Of a DNA stretch of 64,000 bases, positions 35,900 to 44,180 are shown in pieces (positions within the stretch are counted from its first letter, which is position 1; each line of letters opens with the position of its first letter). Source of the DNA: Ferrimonas balearica DSM 9799 (GTDB taxonomy: Bacteria; Pseudomonadota; Gammaproteobacteria; Enterobacterales; Shewanellaceae); assembly GCF_000148645.1 (NCBI RefSeq), contig NC_014541.1:992001-1056000 (forward strand), given 5' to 3'. Both the position numbers and the translations under genes were made by a program. The notes under the pieces are model-generated. The model saw only the letters and a program-made list of their open reading frames with translations, was not told the origin of the DNA and did not search any database.

Positions 35900-36676
35900 T
35901 CAGTGCAGGTCCCAGGACAGGTTTGAGACGATGCGGCAGGCGTCGCACTTGAAGTAGAACAGGTCGTGCAGCGGTTCATCCAGTGCCCACTCCGGATTAC
36001 CGCAGCGGGGGCAGGGACGGGCCCGTTCGGCTTCGAGGCTTTCGCCGCCAACCCGGTACAGGTAGTAGTAAGTCGGCACGCCGGTGAGGTACTCAATGCG
36101 ACCGCGCAGATCCCAGCCCCGACGGAACAGGGTGCTTTGCGGGTCGGCAATCTCTGCCAGAGCGGCAAACTCCACCTGGCCACTGCCGGCCATCTGCAGT
36201 TCATCGCAGGCCTGCCACTCGGTTTGCCACTTCACCACCGCCTTATGGTCACCGTTAAAAGTGGCGGGCAGGCGGTACAGTGGAACCGGCATCATGGTGT
36301 TGCCGTCACGCAGGGGCGAGCAGCTGTGAACATAGGTGGTGTACAGCACCTGCCAGTCGGTAGGCACCGCGTCGGCACTGGCTTCGGAGTTGATGTCACG
36401 ACCCAGCATCTTGACCCGGGGTTGCAACAGCTTGGCATCGGTCAGGGCCGCCAGGGCTTCGCGGGCCCAGTCGGAATGAAAACGGCTGTGCAGGCTGTCG
36501 CTCTCCGGGCACATCGCCCGGAGCCGGAACTCCGCCTCGTTCTGCACCAGCGGGAACTCCCTGCCCAGCAGTTGACCGTTATGGCGCCACGCCTCCATCA
36601 GGCCATTAATGGCCCGCTCCACCGCACTCAGGGTGGTGTCAGCAAAGCATTCAAAACGGATCTCAACCAGGTACAT
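35900..36676 (-). CDS. zinc-ribbon protein of the DUF2310 type
   Basis: This 258-residue protein ends in a zinc ribbon, CPRCGNPEW with CDACRI about 25 residues later. The body begins MYLVEIRFECFADT and matches my memory of the DUF2310 Zn-ribbon family of marine gammaproteobacteria; its function is unknown, possibly nucleic-acid binding. I chose ATG 36676 because GAGGAG lies 7 bases before it. An upstream ATG overlaps the ribosome site. Confidence 0.7.
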   Translation of the reverse strand: MYLVEIRFECFADTTLSAVERAINGLMEAWRHNGQLLGREFPLVQNEAEFRLRAMCPESDSLHSRFHSDWAREALAALTDAKLLQPRVKMLGRDINSEASADAVPTDWQVLYTTYVHSCSPLRDGNTMMPVPLYRLPATFNGDHKAVVKWQTEWQACDELQMAGSGQVEFAALAEIADPQSTLFRRGWDLRGRIEYLTGVPTYYYLYRVGGESLEAERARPCPRCGNPEWALDEPLHDLFYFKCDACRIVSNLSWDLH

Positions 36677-36830
36677 CAGGGCACTCCTCATTGTGGGGGC
36701 GCCAGTATAGCGGTGCCCCGGGATTCCGCCAAACCGGCCTGCTCCCGCGCCGCTGCCGGGGCCTGCCCTTGCCATTTTCCGTGATCCCGGTATGGTTTGT
36801 ATAAAATATAAAAAGGAAAAGGTTTCACGG

Positions 36831-38339
36831 ATGAATGCAGAAAATCCGACGCTGGATCACGGTCGTCGACTGGGGATCTGGGCGGCACTGGCCAGCCTGG
36901 GTTACGTCTTTTGGGTGGTCGGCGGCATGGAGCTGGTTGAGCGCCTGGCTTACTACGGGGTGAAAACCACGGCACCGATCTACGCCACCGATGCGGTGTC
37001 CGATGGGGGGCTGGGGCTGACCATGACCCAGTTCGGTCATGTGCTGCTGGCCTGGGCCCTGTTCCAGTCCTTTGTGCCGGTGTTCTTCGGCGGTCTGGCG
37101 GATCGCCTGGGCTACAAGGAAACCATCGCTCTGGCCACGGTGTTCAAGGCGTTTGCCTACCTGGTGATGGCGTGGTTCCCCTCGTTCTGGGGATTTCTGG
37201 TGGGGGCGGCCCTGCTGGCCTTCGGCACCGGCATCTTCAAACCCGGCATCCAGGGCACTCTGGTGAAATGCAGTCGTCCCGATAACTCCGCCATGGCCTG
37301 GGGCGTGTTCTACCAGATGGTGAATATTGGTGGCTGGATCGGCCCGTTGCTGGCGGCGCAGCTGCGGATCCTCTCCTGGGACAAGCTGTTCTACTGCTGC
37401 GCGGCCATCATCCTGCTCAACTTTATCCTGTTGCTGACCTACAAGGAGCCGGGCAAAGAGGAGCGCCTTCGCCAGCCCCGTCAGCAGGGGAGCCTGTGGC
37501 GCGATGCCTGGCGGGAGATCCAGCAGCCCTACCTGATCCGCTATGTGCTGGTGTTCTCCGGCTTCTGGTTTATGTTTATGGCCCTGTTTGACGTGCTGCC
37601 GGTGTACGTGCGCGACTGGGTGGATACCACGGCCATTGTCACCACCCTGTTTGGTGATGGCAGCCCCAGCGCGCTGTGGCGAGGTTTGTTGGCGATGGAC
37701 CCGGAAGGCACCAGAGTACTGCCGGAAGGGATCATGAACGTCAACTTCGGCCTGATTATGCTGGTGTGTTTTCTCTACGCCGGGCTGGCGGGCCGTCTTG
37801 GCACGGTGCCATCACTGATCTTCGGTACTGGTCTGTGCGCCATGGGGCTGCTGTTACTGGGCGCTTCCCACCTGGCCTGGCTGGTGGTGCTGGCGGTGGT
37901 GATTTTCAGCTCCGGCGAAATGCTGGCCAGCCCCACCAGCAGCAAATTCATCGGCAATATCGCACCGCCGGACAAAAAGGCGATGTACCTGGGCTTCAAA
38001 GAGCTGCCTTATGGCATCGGCTGGGTGGCGGAAACCCTGGTGGGGCCCCGCCTCTATGATGCGACCGGCTCTCGCGAGACCCTGGCGCGGGAAGCGCTGG
38101 CCCAGGAGCACGGTGTGGGCGCGGCGCGACTGGCAGAGATCCCGGCTGGTGAAGCCTTCGCCCACCTCGTTCACCTCAGTGGCCAGTCTGAGGCGGTGGT
38201 GCGGGAGGCCCTGTACCAGGCGAACGCCGTTGGCACGGTATGGTACGTGATGGGGGGCGTGGGATTAGTCAGCACCCTGGGCCTGGTGGTATTTGGCCGC
38301 TGGCTGAAGCGCCAGGGCGCGGATCTTAACGCGGCTTAA
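36831..38339 (+). CDS. major facilitator superfamily transporter, POT-like
   Basis: This 502-residue inner-membrane transporter has about 12-14 helices. GGMELVERLAYYGVKT near residue 27 resembles the ExxERFxYY motif of proton-dependent oligopeptide transporters, and GGLADRLGYKETI is the MFS loop 2-3 signature. A long insert between helices near residues 270-310 and an extended C-terminal soluble loop are present. The substrate could be peptides, but this is uncertain. TATAAAAT at about 36797 may be its -10. The end overlaps the convergent gene by 14 bases. Confidence 0.78.
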   Translation: MNAENPTLDHGRRLGIWAALASLGYVFWVVGGMELVERLAYYGVKTTAPIYATDAVSDGGLGLTMTQFGHVLLAWALFQSFVPVFFGGLADRLGYKETIALATVFKAFAYLVMAWFPSFWGFLVGAALLAFGTGIFKPGIQGTLVKCSRPDNSAMAWGVFYQMVNIGGWIGPLLAAQLRILSWDKLFYCCAAIILLNFILLLTYKEPGKEERLRQPRQQGSLWRDAWREIQQPYLIRYVLVFSGFWFMFMALFDVLPVYVRDWVDTTAIVTTLFGDGSPSALWRGLLAMDPEGTRVLPEGIMNVNFGLIMLVCFLYAGLAGRLGTVPSLIFGTGLCAMGLLLLGASHLAWLVVLAVVIFSSGEMLASPTSSKFIGNIAPPDKKAMYLGFKELPYGIGWVAETLVGPRLYDATGSRETLAREALAQEHGVGAARLAEIPAGEAFAHLVHLSGQSEAVVREALYQANAVGTVWYVMGGVGLVSTLGLVVFGRWLKRQGADLNAA

Positions 38340-38619
38340 GAGCAGCCAGCTGATCGCGAAGTTCTGCCACTTGTTGGCGCAGGTCATCAATCTGCTGCTG
38401 AAGTTCAGCGTTGCTGGGCGCTCCGGCAACCCTGGCCTGCGGCTCCGGCGCCACCTCCTCATGCAGGGGTTGTGGCGCCACCTTCCATTGCTGTAACGCC
38501 TGGATCAGCACAGGCATGGGGTAGCGCTGAGCGCCCACCCTGGCTTTTAGCTGGGCCAGGGTGGCGGTTTTGCCGGACTCCGTCAGCAGAGTCAGGGCAC
38601 GGCGAAGCGTGTCGTCCAT
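38326..38619 (-). CDS. unknown small protein with C-terminal coiled coil
   Basis: This 97-residue protein has an N-terminal helical part (MDDTLRRALTLLTESGKTA) that looks like a winged-helix fragment and a clear heptad stretch LQQQIDDLRQQVAELRDQLAAL. No family is recognised. Its 3' end overlaps the transporter gene on the other strand. Confidence 0.6.
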   Translation of the reverse strand: MDDTLRRALTLLTESGKTATLAQLKARVGAQRYPMPVLIQALQQWKVAPQPLHEEVAPEPQARVAGAPSNAELQQQIDDLRQQVAELRDQLAALKPR

Positions 38620-38779
38620 CGAGATCTCAAAGGGTGGTCGGATTTACTAAAAGTTTGCCTTATCGCCCACGCTTGCGCCAGCATATAACATTAAGTCACT
38701 GAAAAGTAAGGTTAATAAAATGTGGCATGATGGCTGCTTTGTTAACGGCGTCCCATCAAAGAGCAATAAGGAAATCGAA

Positions 38780-39163
38780 ATGAACAAGAAGGTGACTTTG
38801 GCGGCCATTCTGGCGGTAACCCTGGCTGGCCCTTTGAGCGGTTGTGTCATTGCTGTCGGTGATAAGGGGTGGGACGCTCAGTCCAGCGCCGATTGGGAGA
38901 AAAAGCAGGACAGCAATCGTCGCAAGCTGGAACAGATTGAGTTGGGCATGGCGCTGAGCGACGTGCGCAGCATTATGGGCACCGCAGACTTCAACGAGCT
39001 GTATCAGCAGCAAGAAGACCAGGTTCAGGTGCTGTATTACCGCACTCACCGGACCCGTGGGGACAGCAAAACCACCAAAGACGAGTGCACCCCGATTGTG
39101 CTGACCAACGGGGCCGTGACCGGTTGGGGCAATACTGCCCTGGAAAATGCCGTCCGCCTGTAA
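38780..39163 (+). CDS. DUF3192-type small lipoprotein
   Basis: This 127-residue protein has a signal peptide with lipobox LSGC and Cys at about residue 22. The core (LEQIELGMALSDVRSIMGTADF, then VLYYRTHRTRGD and CTPIVLTNGAVTGWG) resembles the DUF3192 family, small envelope lipoproteins with an SmpA-like fold. AAGGA is found about 9 bases before ATG 38780; an earlier frame extension lacks a site. Confidence 0.75.
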   Translation: MNKKVTLAAILAVTLAGPLSGCVIAVGDKGWDAQSSADWEKKQDSNRRKLEQIELGMALSDVRSIMGTADFNELYQQQEDQVQVLYYRTHRTRGDSKTTKDECTPIVLTNGAVTGWGNTALENAVRL

Positions 39164-39164
39164 C

Positions 39165-39395
39165 CTAGTTTCGCAGTAAGGTGTCCAGGACGTCGATGGT
39201 CTCACTCCATTCGGCGTCCCTGGCCCGCTCCTCCCTCAAAAAGGCCCGCTGACTCTCGTTCCAGAAGGGCGCTTCCTCCAACCGTTCGTGGCGGCCGAGT
39301 TTATGCTGGCGGATAAAGGCATCGACCCGTTCCGGTTGACCATCCAGGCCCAATTGGGCAAACAGGTGGCTTAAATCATGGGGAGTGGTGTCCAT
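39165..39395 (-). CDS. DUF2789 family protein
   Basis: This 76-residue soluble protein begins MDTTPHDLSHLFAQLGLDGQ and has the HKLGRHERLEEAPFWNESQRAFLREE core of the DUF2789 family, whose function is unknown. I chose the ATG giving this conserved start rather than the longer frame. It is convergent with the lipoprotein gene, one base apart. Confidence 0.75.
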   Translation of the reverse strand: MDTTPHDLSHLFAQLGLDGQPERVDAFIRQHKLGRHERLEEAPFWNESQRAFLREERARDAEWSETIDVLDTLLRN

Positions 39396-39473
39396 AGGTT
39401 CGCTCCGAGCTTGCTTTTTGACTAGTGTTTGTTCGATGTTTAGCCAGGTCAAGCTCACCGCAAAGGAGTCGCC

Positions 39474-40100
39474 ATGGAATTGGCCAATGAATCCTGCTCT
39501 TCACCCAAGATGGCGTTTCTGCAGACGGAAGACCTGCGGGTGGCCGCGTCGGTGTTGTTGAACGCCTATAAAGACGATCCCTTCTTTCGCTCCACGTTAC
39601 CCGCCAGTGACTATGAACAGCGCCTGCGGGCTGCTATTCGTGAGGAGTTGCAGGCGCTATGGCAACAGAATCAGAAATTGGTTGGGCTGTTTATTGGCGA
39701 CACTCTGGTGGGCATTGCTGCGCTGCTCGACCACAGCTACCCCAAAGGGCAGACCCGTTTTTGGAACTGGCGCCTTAAGATGGCGTTGGGGGCGGGATGG
39801 GGTTCAGCCCGGCAGTGGATGGCGCGGGAAGAAGCGTTGGTGGACCTGACGCCAGCCAGCCCCTTTTCGCTGCTGCAGTTTATTGCCATTGCGCCCAACT
39901 ATCAGCAGCGGGGCTATGGACGCCTGTTGTTACAGGCCATAGTGAACCTGGCCAATGAGCACCATGAAAACCTCGCTGCCTACGTCTATCAGCCTGAACA
40001 TGGCACCCTATTTGAATCTCAGGGCTTTGAATCCACTGGTGAAATTAACTCGAATGGGGTTTTGGGCAGGCTCTATTTTAAGCGCGATACGGCAGCCTGA
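39474..40100 (+). CDS. GNAT family N-acetyltransferase
   Basis: This 208-residue protein has the GNAT fold: LLQFIAIAPNYQQRGYGRLLLQAI is motif A with the acetyl-CoA pyrophosphate loop QQRGYG, followed by the motif B end VYQPEHGTLFESQGFE. The substrate is unknown. AAAGGAG precedes the ATG. The region after its stop carries the regulatory sites of the first CsrB-type RNA. Confidence 0.85.
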   Translation: MELANESCSSPKMAFLQTEDLRVAASVLLNAYKDDPFFRSTLPASDYEQRLRAAIREELQALWQQNQKLVGLFIGDTLVGIAALLDHSYPKGQTRFWNWRLKMALGAGWGSARQWMAREEALVDLTPASPFSLLQFIAIAPNYQQRGYGRLLLQAIVNLANEHHENLAAYVYQPEHGTLFESQGFESTGEINSNGVLGRLYFKRDTAA

Positions 40101-40133
40101 ATCGAGCGTGATGCGGACAAAGGCCCGGTATCT

Positions 40134-40151
40134 TGTAAGAGATATCTCACA
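40134..40151. promoter_or_regulatory. UvrY/GacA-type upstream activating site of csrB copy 1
   Basis: TGTAAG-AGATAT-CTCACA matches the 18-bp palindrome TGTAAG-N6-CTTACA bound by UvrY/GacA at one mismatch. Its start is 176 bp before the -10 of copy 1. An identical pair of arms occurs at the same distance before copy 2. Confidence 0.8.
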
Positions 40152-40166
40152 CGGGTGTGAGATATC
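40141..40166. repeat. perfect 26-bp inverted repeat overlapping the activator site
   Basis: GATATCTCACAC and GTGTGAGATATC flank a GG centre. The right half of the UvrY-type site lies in its left arm. It might be a second regulator site or the hairpin of a terminator for the GNAT gene, though no T-run follows. Confidence 0.7.
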
Positions 40167-40217
40167 CATGTTGAGCAAAGCAGGGATAGACTGCGCATAA
40201 ATGTTAAATAACATATT

Positions 40218-40230
40218 AATCAACAGCTTG
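40218..40230. promoter_or_regulatory. IHF-like site of csrB copy 1
   Basis: AATCAACAGCTTG fits WATCAA-N4-TTR exactly. It lies 84 bp after the start of the activator site and could bend DNA to bring the activator to the core promoter. Confidence 0.6.
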
Positions 40231-40287
40231 AATCAATGTGATCTCCGTTGGGATTTTGCGGGAATTGTGGGGTTTGTAGGATGAGCC

Positions 40288-40315
40288 TTGTTCCGAATCG
40301 GACTCGGGATACAAT
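40288..40315 (+). promoter_or_regulatory. core promoter of csrB copy 1
   Basis: TTGTTC (40288-40293) and TACAAT (40310-40315) are 16 bases apart. The same TACAAT and spacing recur at copy 2. Transcription would start near 40322. Confidence 0.65.
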
Positions 40316-40321
40316 GTGCCT

Positions 40322-40691
40322 GTGTCGAGGGAAAGGCGCCCAGCTGAAATCCAGGTACTGACAGGGAGTCGGAACCAATCGGAATAAGCGGGGAGCGAAG
40401 GAACCTTTCTGACAGGGAGTCGGAATGGAAGATCTCGCTCAACCGGTCAGGATGACAATTGCCAGGGACGACATTGGACACCTCCAGGATGGAAGGCGAT
40501 CGGCAACAGGACGTTGTCGTCATACGGAGATGAGTAACTTCGGTTACAGGGAAGCCCAGGGACGAGGCCAGGGAAGACGCCAGGAACGGCAAACAGTACG
40601 CAGGGACGGGCCAGGGAGTGGCACGAATTTAGGCGGGATTGCTTAGCGTAGAAACAAGGGGCGCAACTTAGGTTGCGCCCCGTCCTATTTT
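40322..40691 (+). ncRNA. csrB: CsrB-type regulatory RNA, copy 1
   Basis: This RNA of about 370 nt has roughly 22 GGA motifs, many as AGGGA or CAGGA, often in hairpin loops: GACAGGGAGTC twice, CCAGGATGG and a dense AGGGA run near 40550-40615. That is the design of CsrB RNAs, which sequester the translational regulator CsrA. Its 5' end GTCGAGGGA recalls E. coli CsrB. The 3' end is a 10-bp stem GGGGCGCAAC/GTTGCGCCCC followed by GTCCTATTTT. In E. coli csrB also lies between syd and yqcC, and both genes are in this window on either side. Confidence 0.88.
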
Positions 40692-40797
40692 GGGCCCGGA
40701 GAAATTCAGCGTATCCGGTTATGATCCTCTCTTCATCGGGTTTGAACCGATTTCCCTCTCTGCGTTTTCCCGCGGCTTTCCACCTTTCCATTGGCTT

Positions 40798-40815
40798 TGT
40801 AAGCCTTCTCTCACA
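40798..40815. promoter_or_regulatory. UvrY/GacA-type upstream activating site of csrB copy 2
   Basis: TGTAAG-CCTTCT-CTCACA has arms identical to the site at 40134 with a different spacer. Its start is 178 bp before the -10 of copy 2. Confidence 0.8.
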
Positions 40816-40882
40816 GCACTGTGCGACTACACCACTTCACGTTGTCCTACCCCGCCAGAAGATAAATCGATATTCACATTTA

Positions 40883-40895
40883 AAACAATAGCTTA
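40883..40895. promoter_or_regulatory. IHF-like site of csrB copy 2
   Basis: AAACAATAGCTTA matches WATCAA-N4-TTR at all but one base and is 85 bp after the start of the activator site, versus 84 in copy 1. It sits in an AT-rich patch. Confidence 0.5.
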
Positions 40896-40953
40896 AGAAA
40901 AACCATTCCAGCAGTAAGGGATTGGGCCGGGTACTCTGGTTCAGGAGCCCACC

Positions 40954-40981
40954 TTGAGAGAGTAGAACCTTGTTCTACAAT
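40954..40981 (+). promoter_or_regulatory. core promoter of csrB copy 2
   Basis: TTGAGA (40954-40959) and TACAAT (40976-40981), 16 bases apart, match the layout of copy 1. Transcription would start near 40989. Confidence 0.65.
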
Positions 40982-40988
40982 TACTTTC

Positions 40989-41314
40989 GTATCGACACGG
41001 AATGTTCTGAACCGGAATGGTCACGCAGGATGCGGATCGGATTCCGGGGATGTCAGTCAATGACAGGAAGTCACCAGGCTGACCGGATTTTCAGGGACGA
41101 TGCAGGAGATCTCCAGGATGGAGAGTGTTCGACCATAGGAAGTGGTCGTGCTAAGGAAGCCAGTACTTCGGTACAGGGAAGCTGACGGAACAGCTCAGGG
41201 AAGATGCCAGGAAGGCAACGTACGCATGGATGACTAGGGAAGACAATCTGCAACGGATAGCAGCGTAATGGTAGTACCCGAACCGCAACAGTTTACTGTT
41301 GCGGTTCTTTTTTT
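40989..41314 (+). ncRNA. CsrB-type regulatory RNA, copy 2 (CsrC-like paralogue)
   Basis: This RNA of about 325 nt has about 21 GGA motifs, including CAGGATG, TCCAGGATGGAG, ACAGGGAAG, CTCAGGGAAG and CCAGGAAGG. It ends in a strong terminator (AACCGCAACAGT/ACTGTTGCGGTT, then seven T). The body is only loosely similar to copy 1, with shared blocks such as CTCCAGGATGGA and ACTTCGGTACAGGGAAG-like segments, so the pair arose by an old duplication. It is expected to titrate CsrA together with copy 1. Confidence 0.88.
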
Positions 41315-41345
41315 GCCCAGAGAAACGTCTGGAGCGGGCAATAAA

Positions 41346-41368
41346 AAACGCCCCGGCTTGGGGCGTTT
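41346..41368. terminator. terminator downstream of the DUF3301 gene
   Basis: AAACGCCCC pairs with GGGGCGTTT around GGCTT, with an A-run on the left that reads as T-run on the minus strand. Confidence 0.85.
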
Positions 41369-41375
41369 GCGGTGA

Positions 41376-41795
41376 TCAGCGGCAGCTGCCGCTGCTGCAG
41401 TTGCTCTTGGGGCCGCAGCTGCTGGCACCGCCCCCACACCCTCCCATGCCGATGCGGCCGCGGGCGGTTGGGGCTTGTTGCCACTCGGGTTCAGGATAGA
41501 GCGGCATATGGATCCCTTTCAGGCGTTGACCCAGCATTTCGATTCGGGCGGTTAACTGGTTCATGCCGTCGGTGCTGAATTCGCACTGGTACTCACACAC
41601 CCAGCCGATGCCCCCACCGGGTATGCGACCCAACTTGGCCTTGGAGCGGGCGACATTGAGCAGCTGAAGCCGACGTTGCTGGCAGGCGCGCTGGGCATGA
41701 AACTGGGCCAGCTCAGAGATGCGTCGAAGCTGCCAGAAAAAGGCACCGATGCCGGCAAGGGCCATCAGAATAACGATGTCGTACAGGTCAATCAC
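41376..41795 (-). CDS. DUF3301 family protein
   Basis: This 139-residue protein has an N-terminal helix (YDIVILMALAGIGAFFW), then the DUF3301 core ARACQQRRLQLLNVAR and YQCEFSTDG. The C-terminal tail is Gly/Ser/Cys rich (GMGGCGGGASSCGPKSNCSSGSC), unusual and possibly metal-binding. It overlaps the upstream DUF3549 gene by 8 bases. Function is unknown. Confidence 0.78.
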   Translation of the reverse strand: MIDLYDIVILMALAGIGAFFWQLRRISELAQFHAQRACQQRRLQLLNVARSKAKLGRIPGGGIGWVCEYQCEFSTDGMNQLTARIEMLGQRLKGIHMPLYPEPEWQQAPTARGRIGMGGCGGGASSCGPKSNCSSGSCR

Positions 41796-42816
41796 GGCGT
41801 GCTCCTTTTACGCTTTGCACCAGCTGGGCGATGGCCTGGTTCAGAGACTCAGAGCGAGCCGGATCACGCAGGGTCATCAGTACCCAGGCGCGTTGGCCGG
41901 GGATGGCCACCAGATCGCTGTAGATCTGGTTAAACAGTGGGCCTGGATAGTGGGCCAGGTGCTCAAGATATCGGGGCATTCTTGTCTGGTCCAGCGATTC
42001 CCACAGTCGGGCGGCCAGCACAATCAGGCTGTCCTCATCCAGCTGTGGTTGGGACAGCAGGGCATCAACGGCCTGATCACGCCAGCGGGGGGCACCAGCA
42101 AGAGCACGCAGGCAAAGCAGGGACTCGTGGCGATCGGCACTGGCTTGCCAGCGTTGGAACCAGGCCTGGCCGATGGCATCGTCCAGCTCGGTGTGTTCCT
42201 GTACGGTGGCGAGTGCGCTGAGGGGGTCAAACGGCATCGCGTCCACCGCCTGGGCCAGCTGTTCCACCGGCACACTGCCGGGACGTGCCATCAGGTCGGC
42301 AAACCCCTGCAAGCCGAGGGAGTGCCACTGCTGCCAATCCTGCTGTCCACTCAGGTATTGCTGAACCGGTTCAAAGTAGACCGACGCAGGCTGAGCCAGG
42401 TGTTTGCGAACCAGAGCGTTGAACAGGGCCATCTTTTCCTGGCCCGGCGTGAAGGTGAAGGGGTTGTTGGCCAACCGCTCCTCCTGCTCTTCGGACAATG
42501 CCGCCGCCGGATCTTGCCCCAGAGCCTCCATCACCATCTGCAAAAACTGGTTGCGGGCAGCCGGGTTCAGCAGGCCGCGCTCATCCAGCGGCAACTTCAG
42601 AAACCAGACGTAGTGCTGTTTGGATGCCTGGGCGTTCCAGAACAACACGCCCATCCAGGCGTATCCACCACGCGGGGTGGGGTAGGGCAGGGTGCCCGCT
42701 TCCAGTTGGGCAAACAGGATGGGGTCCAGTGGGCGCACGCGACGGCTCAGGTCGTAAACCTGGAACTGGGTGCCAGCCTGGGTCAGAAATTGGCTCAGTG
42801 TGGTGATCGCTTCCAT
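41788..42816 (-). CDS. DUF3549 family protein
   Basis: This 342-residue soluble protein begins MEAITTLSQFLTQAGTQFQVYDLSRRV, the conserved start of the DUF3549 family known from Shewanella and relatives. It includes FWNAQASKQHYVWFLKLPLDERGLL. Function is unknown. It forms an operon with the DUF3301 gene downstream and is divergent from yqcC. Confidence 0.78.
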   Translation of the reverse strand: MEAITTLSQFLTQAGTQFQVYDLSRRVRPLDPILFAQLEAGTLPYPTPRGGYAWMGVLFWNAQASKQHYVWFLKLPLDERGLLNPAARNQFLQMVMEALGQDPAAALSEEQEERLANNPFTFTPGQEKMALFNALVRKHLAQPASVYFEPVQQYLSGQQDWQQWHSLGLQGFADLMARPGSVPVEQLAQAVDAMPFDPLSALATVQEHTELDDAIGQAWFQRWQASADRHESLLCLRALAGAPRWRDQAVDALLSQPQLDEDSLIVLAARLWESLDQTRMPRYLEHLAHYPGPLFNQIYSDLVAIPGQRAWVLMTLRDPARSESLNQAIAQLVQSVKGARRD

Positions 42817-42907
42817 AACGGCTCGGTCCGGATTTTTGCGGCCATTATAGGGGGAGGGCGGGGCAGATGGTATGATTCCGCGCCCAGCCCATCCTCAGGA
42901 GAGATCC

Positions 42908-43234
42908 ATGCCTCATTCGGCCCCGATAAGCGTGACCCTGGACGCCATCGAACACGCCATGAAGGTCGCCGGTTTATGGCAAACCGTGCCGCCGTCGCCC
43001 GAGGCCCTGGCCAGCAGCCAGCCCTTTTGCTGCGACACGCTGACGTTTGAACAGTGGTGTCAGTGGATCCTGCTGCCCCGTTTACGCGCCTTGCTGGACG
43101 CTGGCATGCCGTTGCCGGGAAATGCTGCGATGGCGCCGATGGGGGAGGAGATGTGGCGTGGCCGGCCCGAGTGTGAACCGGTGCTTGAACAACTGCGCCT
43201 TCTGGATAATCAACTGAGCGGTACCCCTGAATGA
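42908..43234 (+). CDS. yqcC: YqcC family protein
   Basis: This 108-residue protein of the DUF446 family has LDAIEHAMKVAGLWQ, the FCCDTLTFEQWCQWILLPRLRALLDAG core and the C-terminal LEQLRLLDNQL. Function is unknown. CAGGAGAG precedes ATG 42908. It overlaps truC by four bases (ATGA), as in the E. coli yqcC-truC operon. Confidence 0.88.
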   Translation: MPHSAPISVTLDAIEHAMKVAGLWQTVPPSPEALASSQPFCCDTLTFEQWCQWILLPRLRALLDAGMPLPGNAAMAPMGEEMWRGRPECEPVLEQLRLLDNQLSGTPE

Positions 43235-43974
43235 TCGAGATCCTCTACCAAGATGACCACCTGGTCGCGGTGCATAAACCGTCTGGTTTGCTGGTGCACC
43301 GCAGTTGGCTGGATCGCCATGAAACCCAGTTTGCCATGCAGATGACCCGCGATGCCGTGGGATGCCATGTGTTCCCGGTGCATCGGTTGGATCGCCCCAC
43401 CTCCGGCGTCCTGCTCTTTACCAAGAGTGCTGAAACCGCGCGCATCATGTCAGAGAAGATGGCGGCCCACGATATCGACAAGCACTACCTCGCGTTGGTG
43501 CGCGGCTATGTGCATGAGGCGGGGGAGCTGGATTACGCCCTGAAAGTCGAGCTGGATGACATCGCGGATAAGATGGCGGATAAGGATAAGGCGCCTCAGG
43601 AAGCGGTGACCCGATACCGTCCGCTGGCTCAGGTTGAGCTGCCCTTTGCGGTGGGTCGCTACCCCACCAGCCGCTACAGCCTGATGGCATTGGAGCCGCT
43701 GACCGGTCGTAAGCACCAGCTGCGCCGCCATATGGCGCACCTGCGCCACCCGATTGTGGGTGACACCACCCATGGGGATGGTCGACACAATAAGTTCTAC
43801 CGCGACCACTTTGGGGTGCAGCGTTTGTGGTTGATTGCCAAAGGGCTGGGATTTGCTCACCCGGTGTCCGGTGAACCGCTGTGGATCGAGGCACCGCTGG
43901 AGCAGGAGTGGCTGACGCTGTTCGAGACCTTTGGTTGGTCAACCGCGCAGCAGGATTACCTTATCCGGTCTTAG
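43231..43974 (+). CDS. truC: tRNA pseudouridine(65) synthase TruC
   Basis: This RluA-family enzyme converts uridine 65 of tRNA-Ile and tRNA-Asp to pseudouridine. The protein is 247 residues. The catalytic motif HRLDRPTSGVLLF is near residue 52, with the essential Asp, and GRKHQLRRHMAHLRHPIVGD near residue 165 completes the active site. It is co-translated with yqcC. Confidence 0.93.
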   Translation: MIEILYQDDHLVAVHKPSGLLVHRSWLDRHETQFAMQMTRDAVGCHVFPVHRLDRPTSGVLLFTKSAETARIMSEKMAAHDIDKHYLALVRGYVHEAGELDYALKVELDDIADKMADKDKAPQEAVTRYRPLAQVELPFAVGRYPTSRYSLMALEPLTGRKHQLRRHMAHLRHPIVGDTTHGDGRHNKFYRDHFGVQRLWLIAKGLGFAHPVSGEPLWIEAPLEQEWLTLFETFGWSTAQQDYLIRS

Positions 43975-44180
43975 GTTTGCCGTTCCAAAGTGGGGCTGGC
44001 GCCTTATGTTCCGTCATAAAGTAGAGGGTGCGACGGATCTGCCGGCGGTGGTTAACTTTGCGGTGTGCCTGGCGGCGGCGGAGACTGCGCTGCTGCATGT
44101 TGGGCCTTCCCTGAGACCGGTTGCGCCAAAGTGCCCCTTACAGTAAGTTGGAAACCTCTGGGTTTCAAGTGGATCACTCA

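Noticed and set aside
40101-41375. Short protein frames in the csrB region
   Set aside because: The base composition and GGA-hairpin pattern are those of CsrB RNAs, and the frames lack ribosome sites and family features.
43931-44146. 71-codon frame between truC and yqcA
   Set aside because: It overlaps the truC end, has no ribosome site and no recognisable content.
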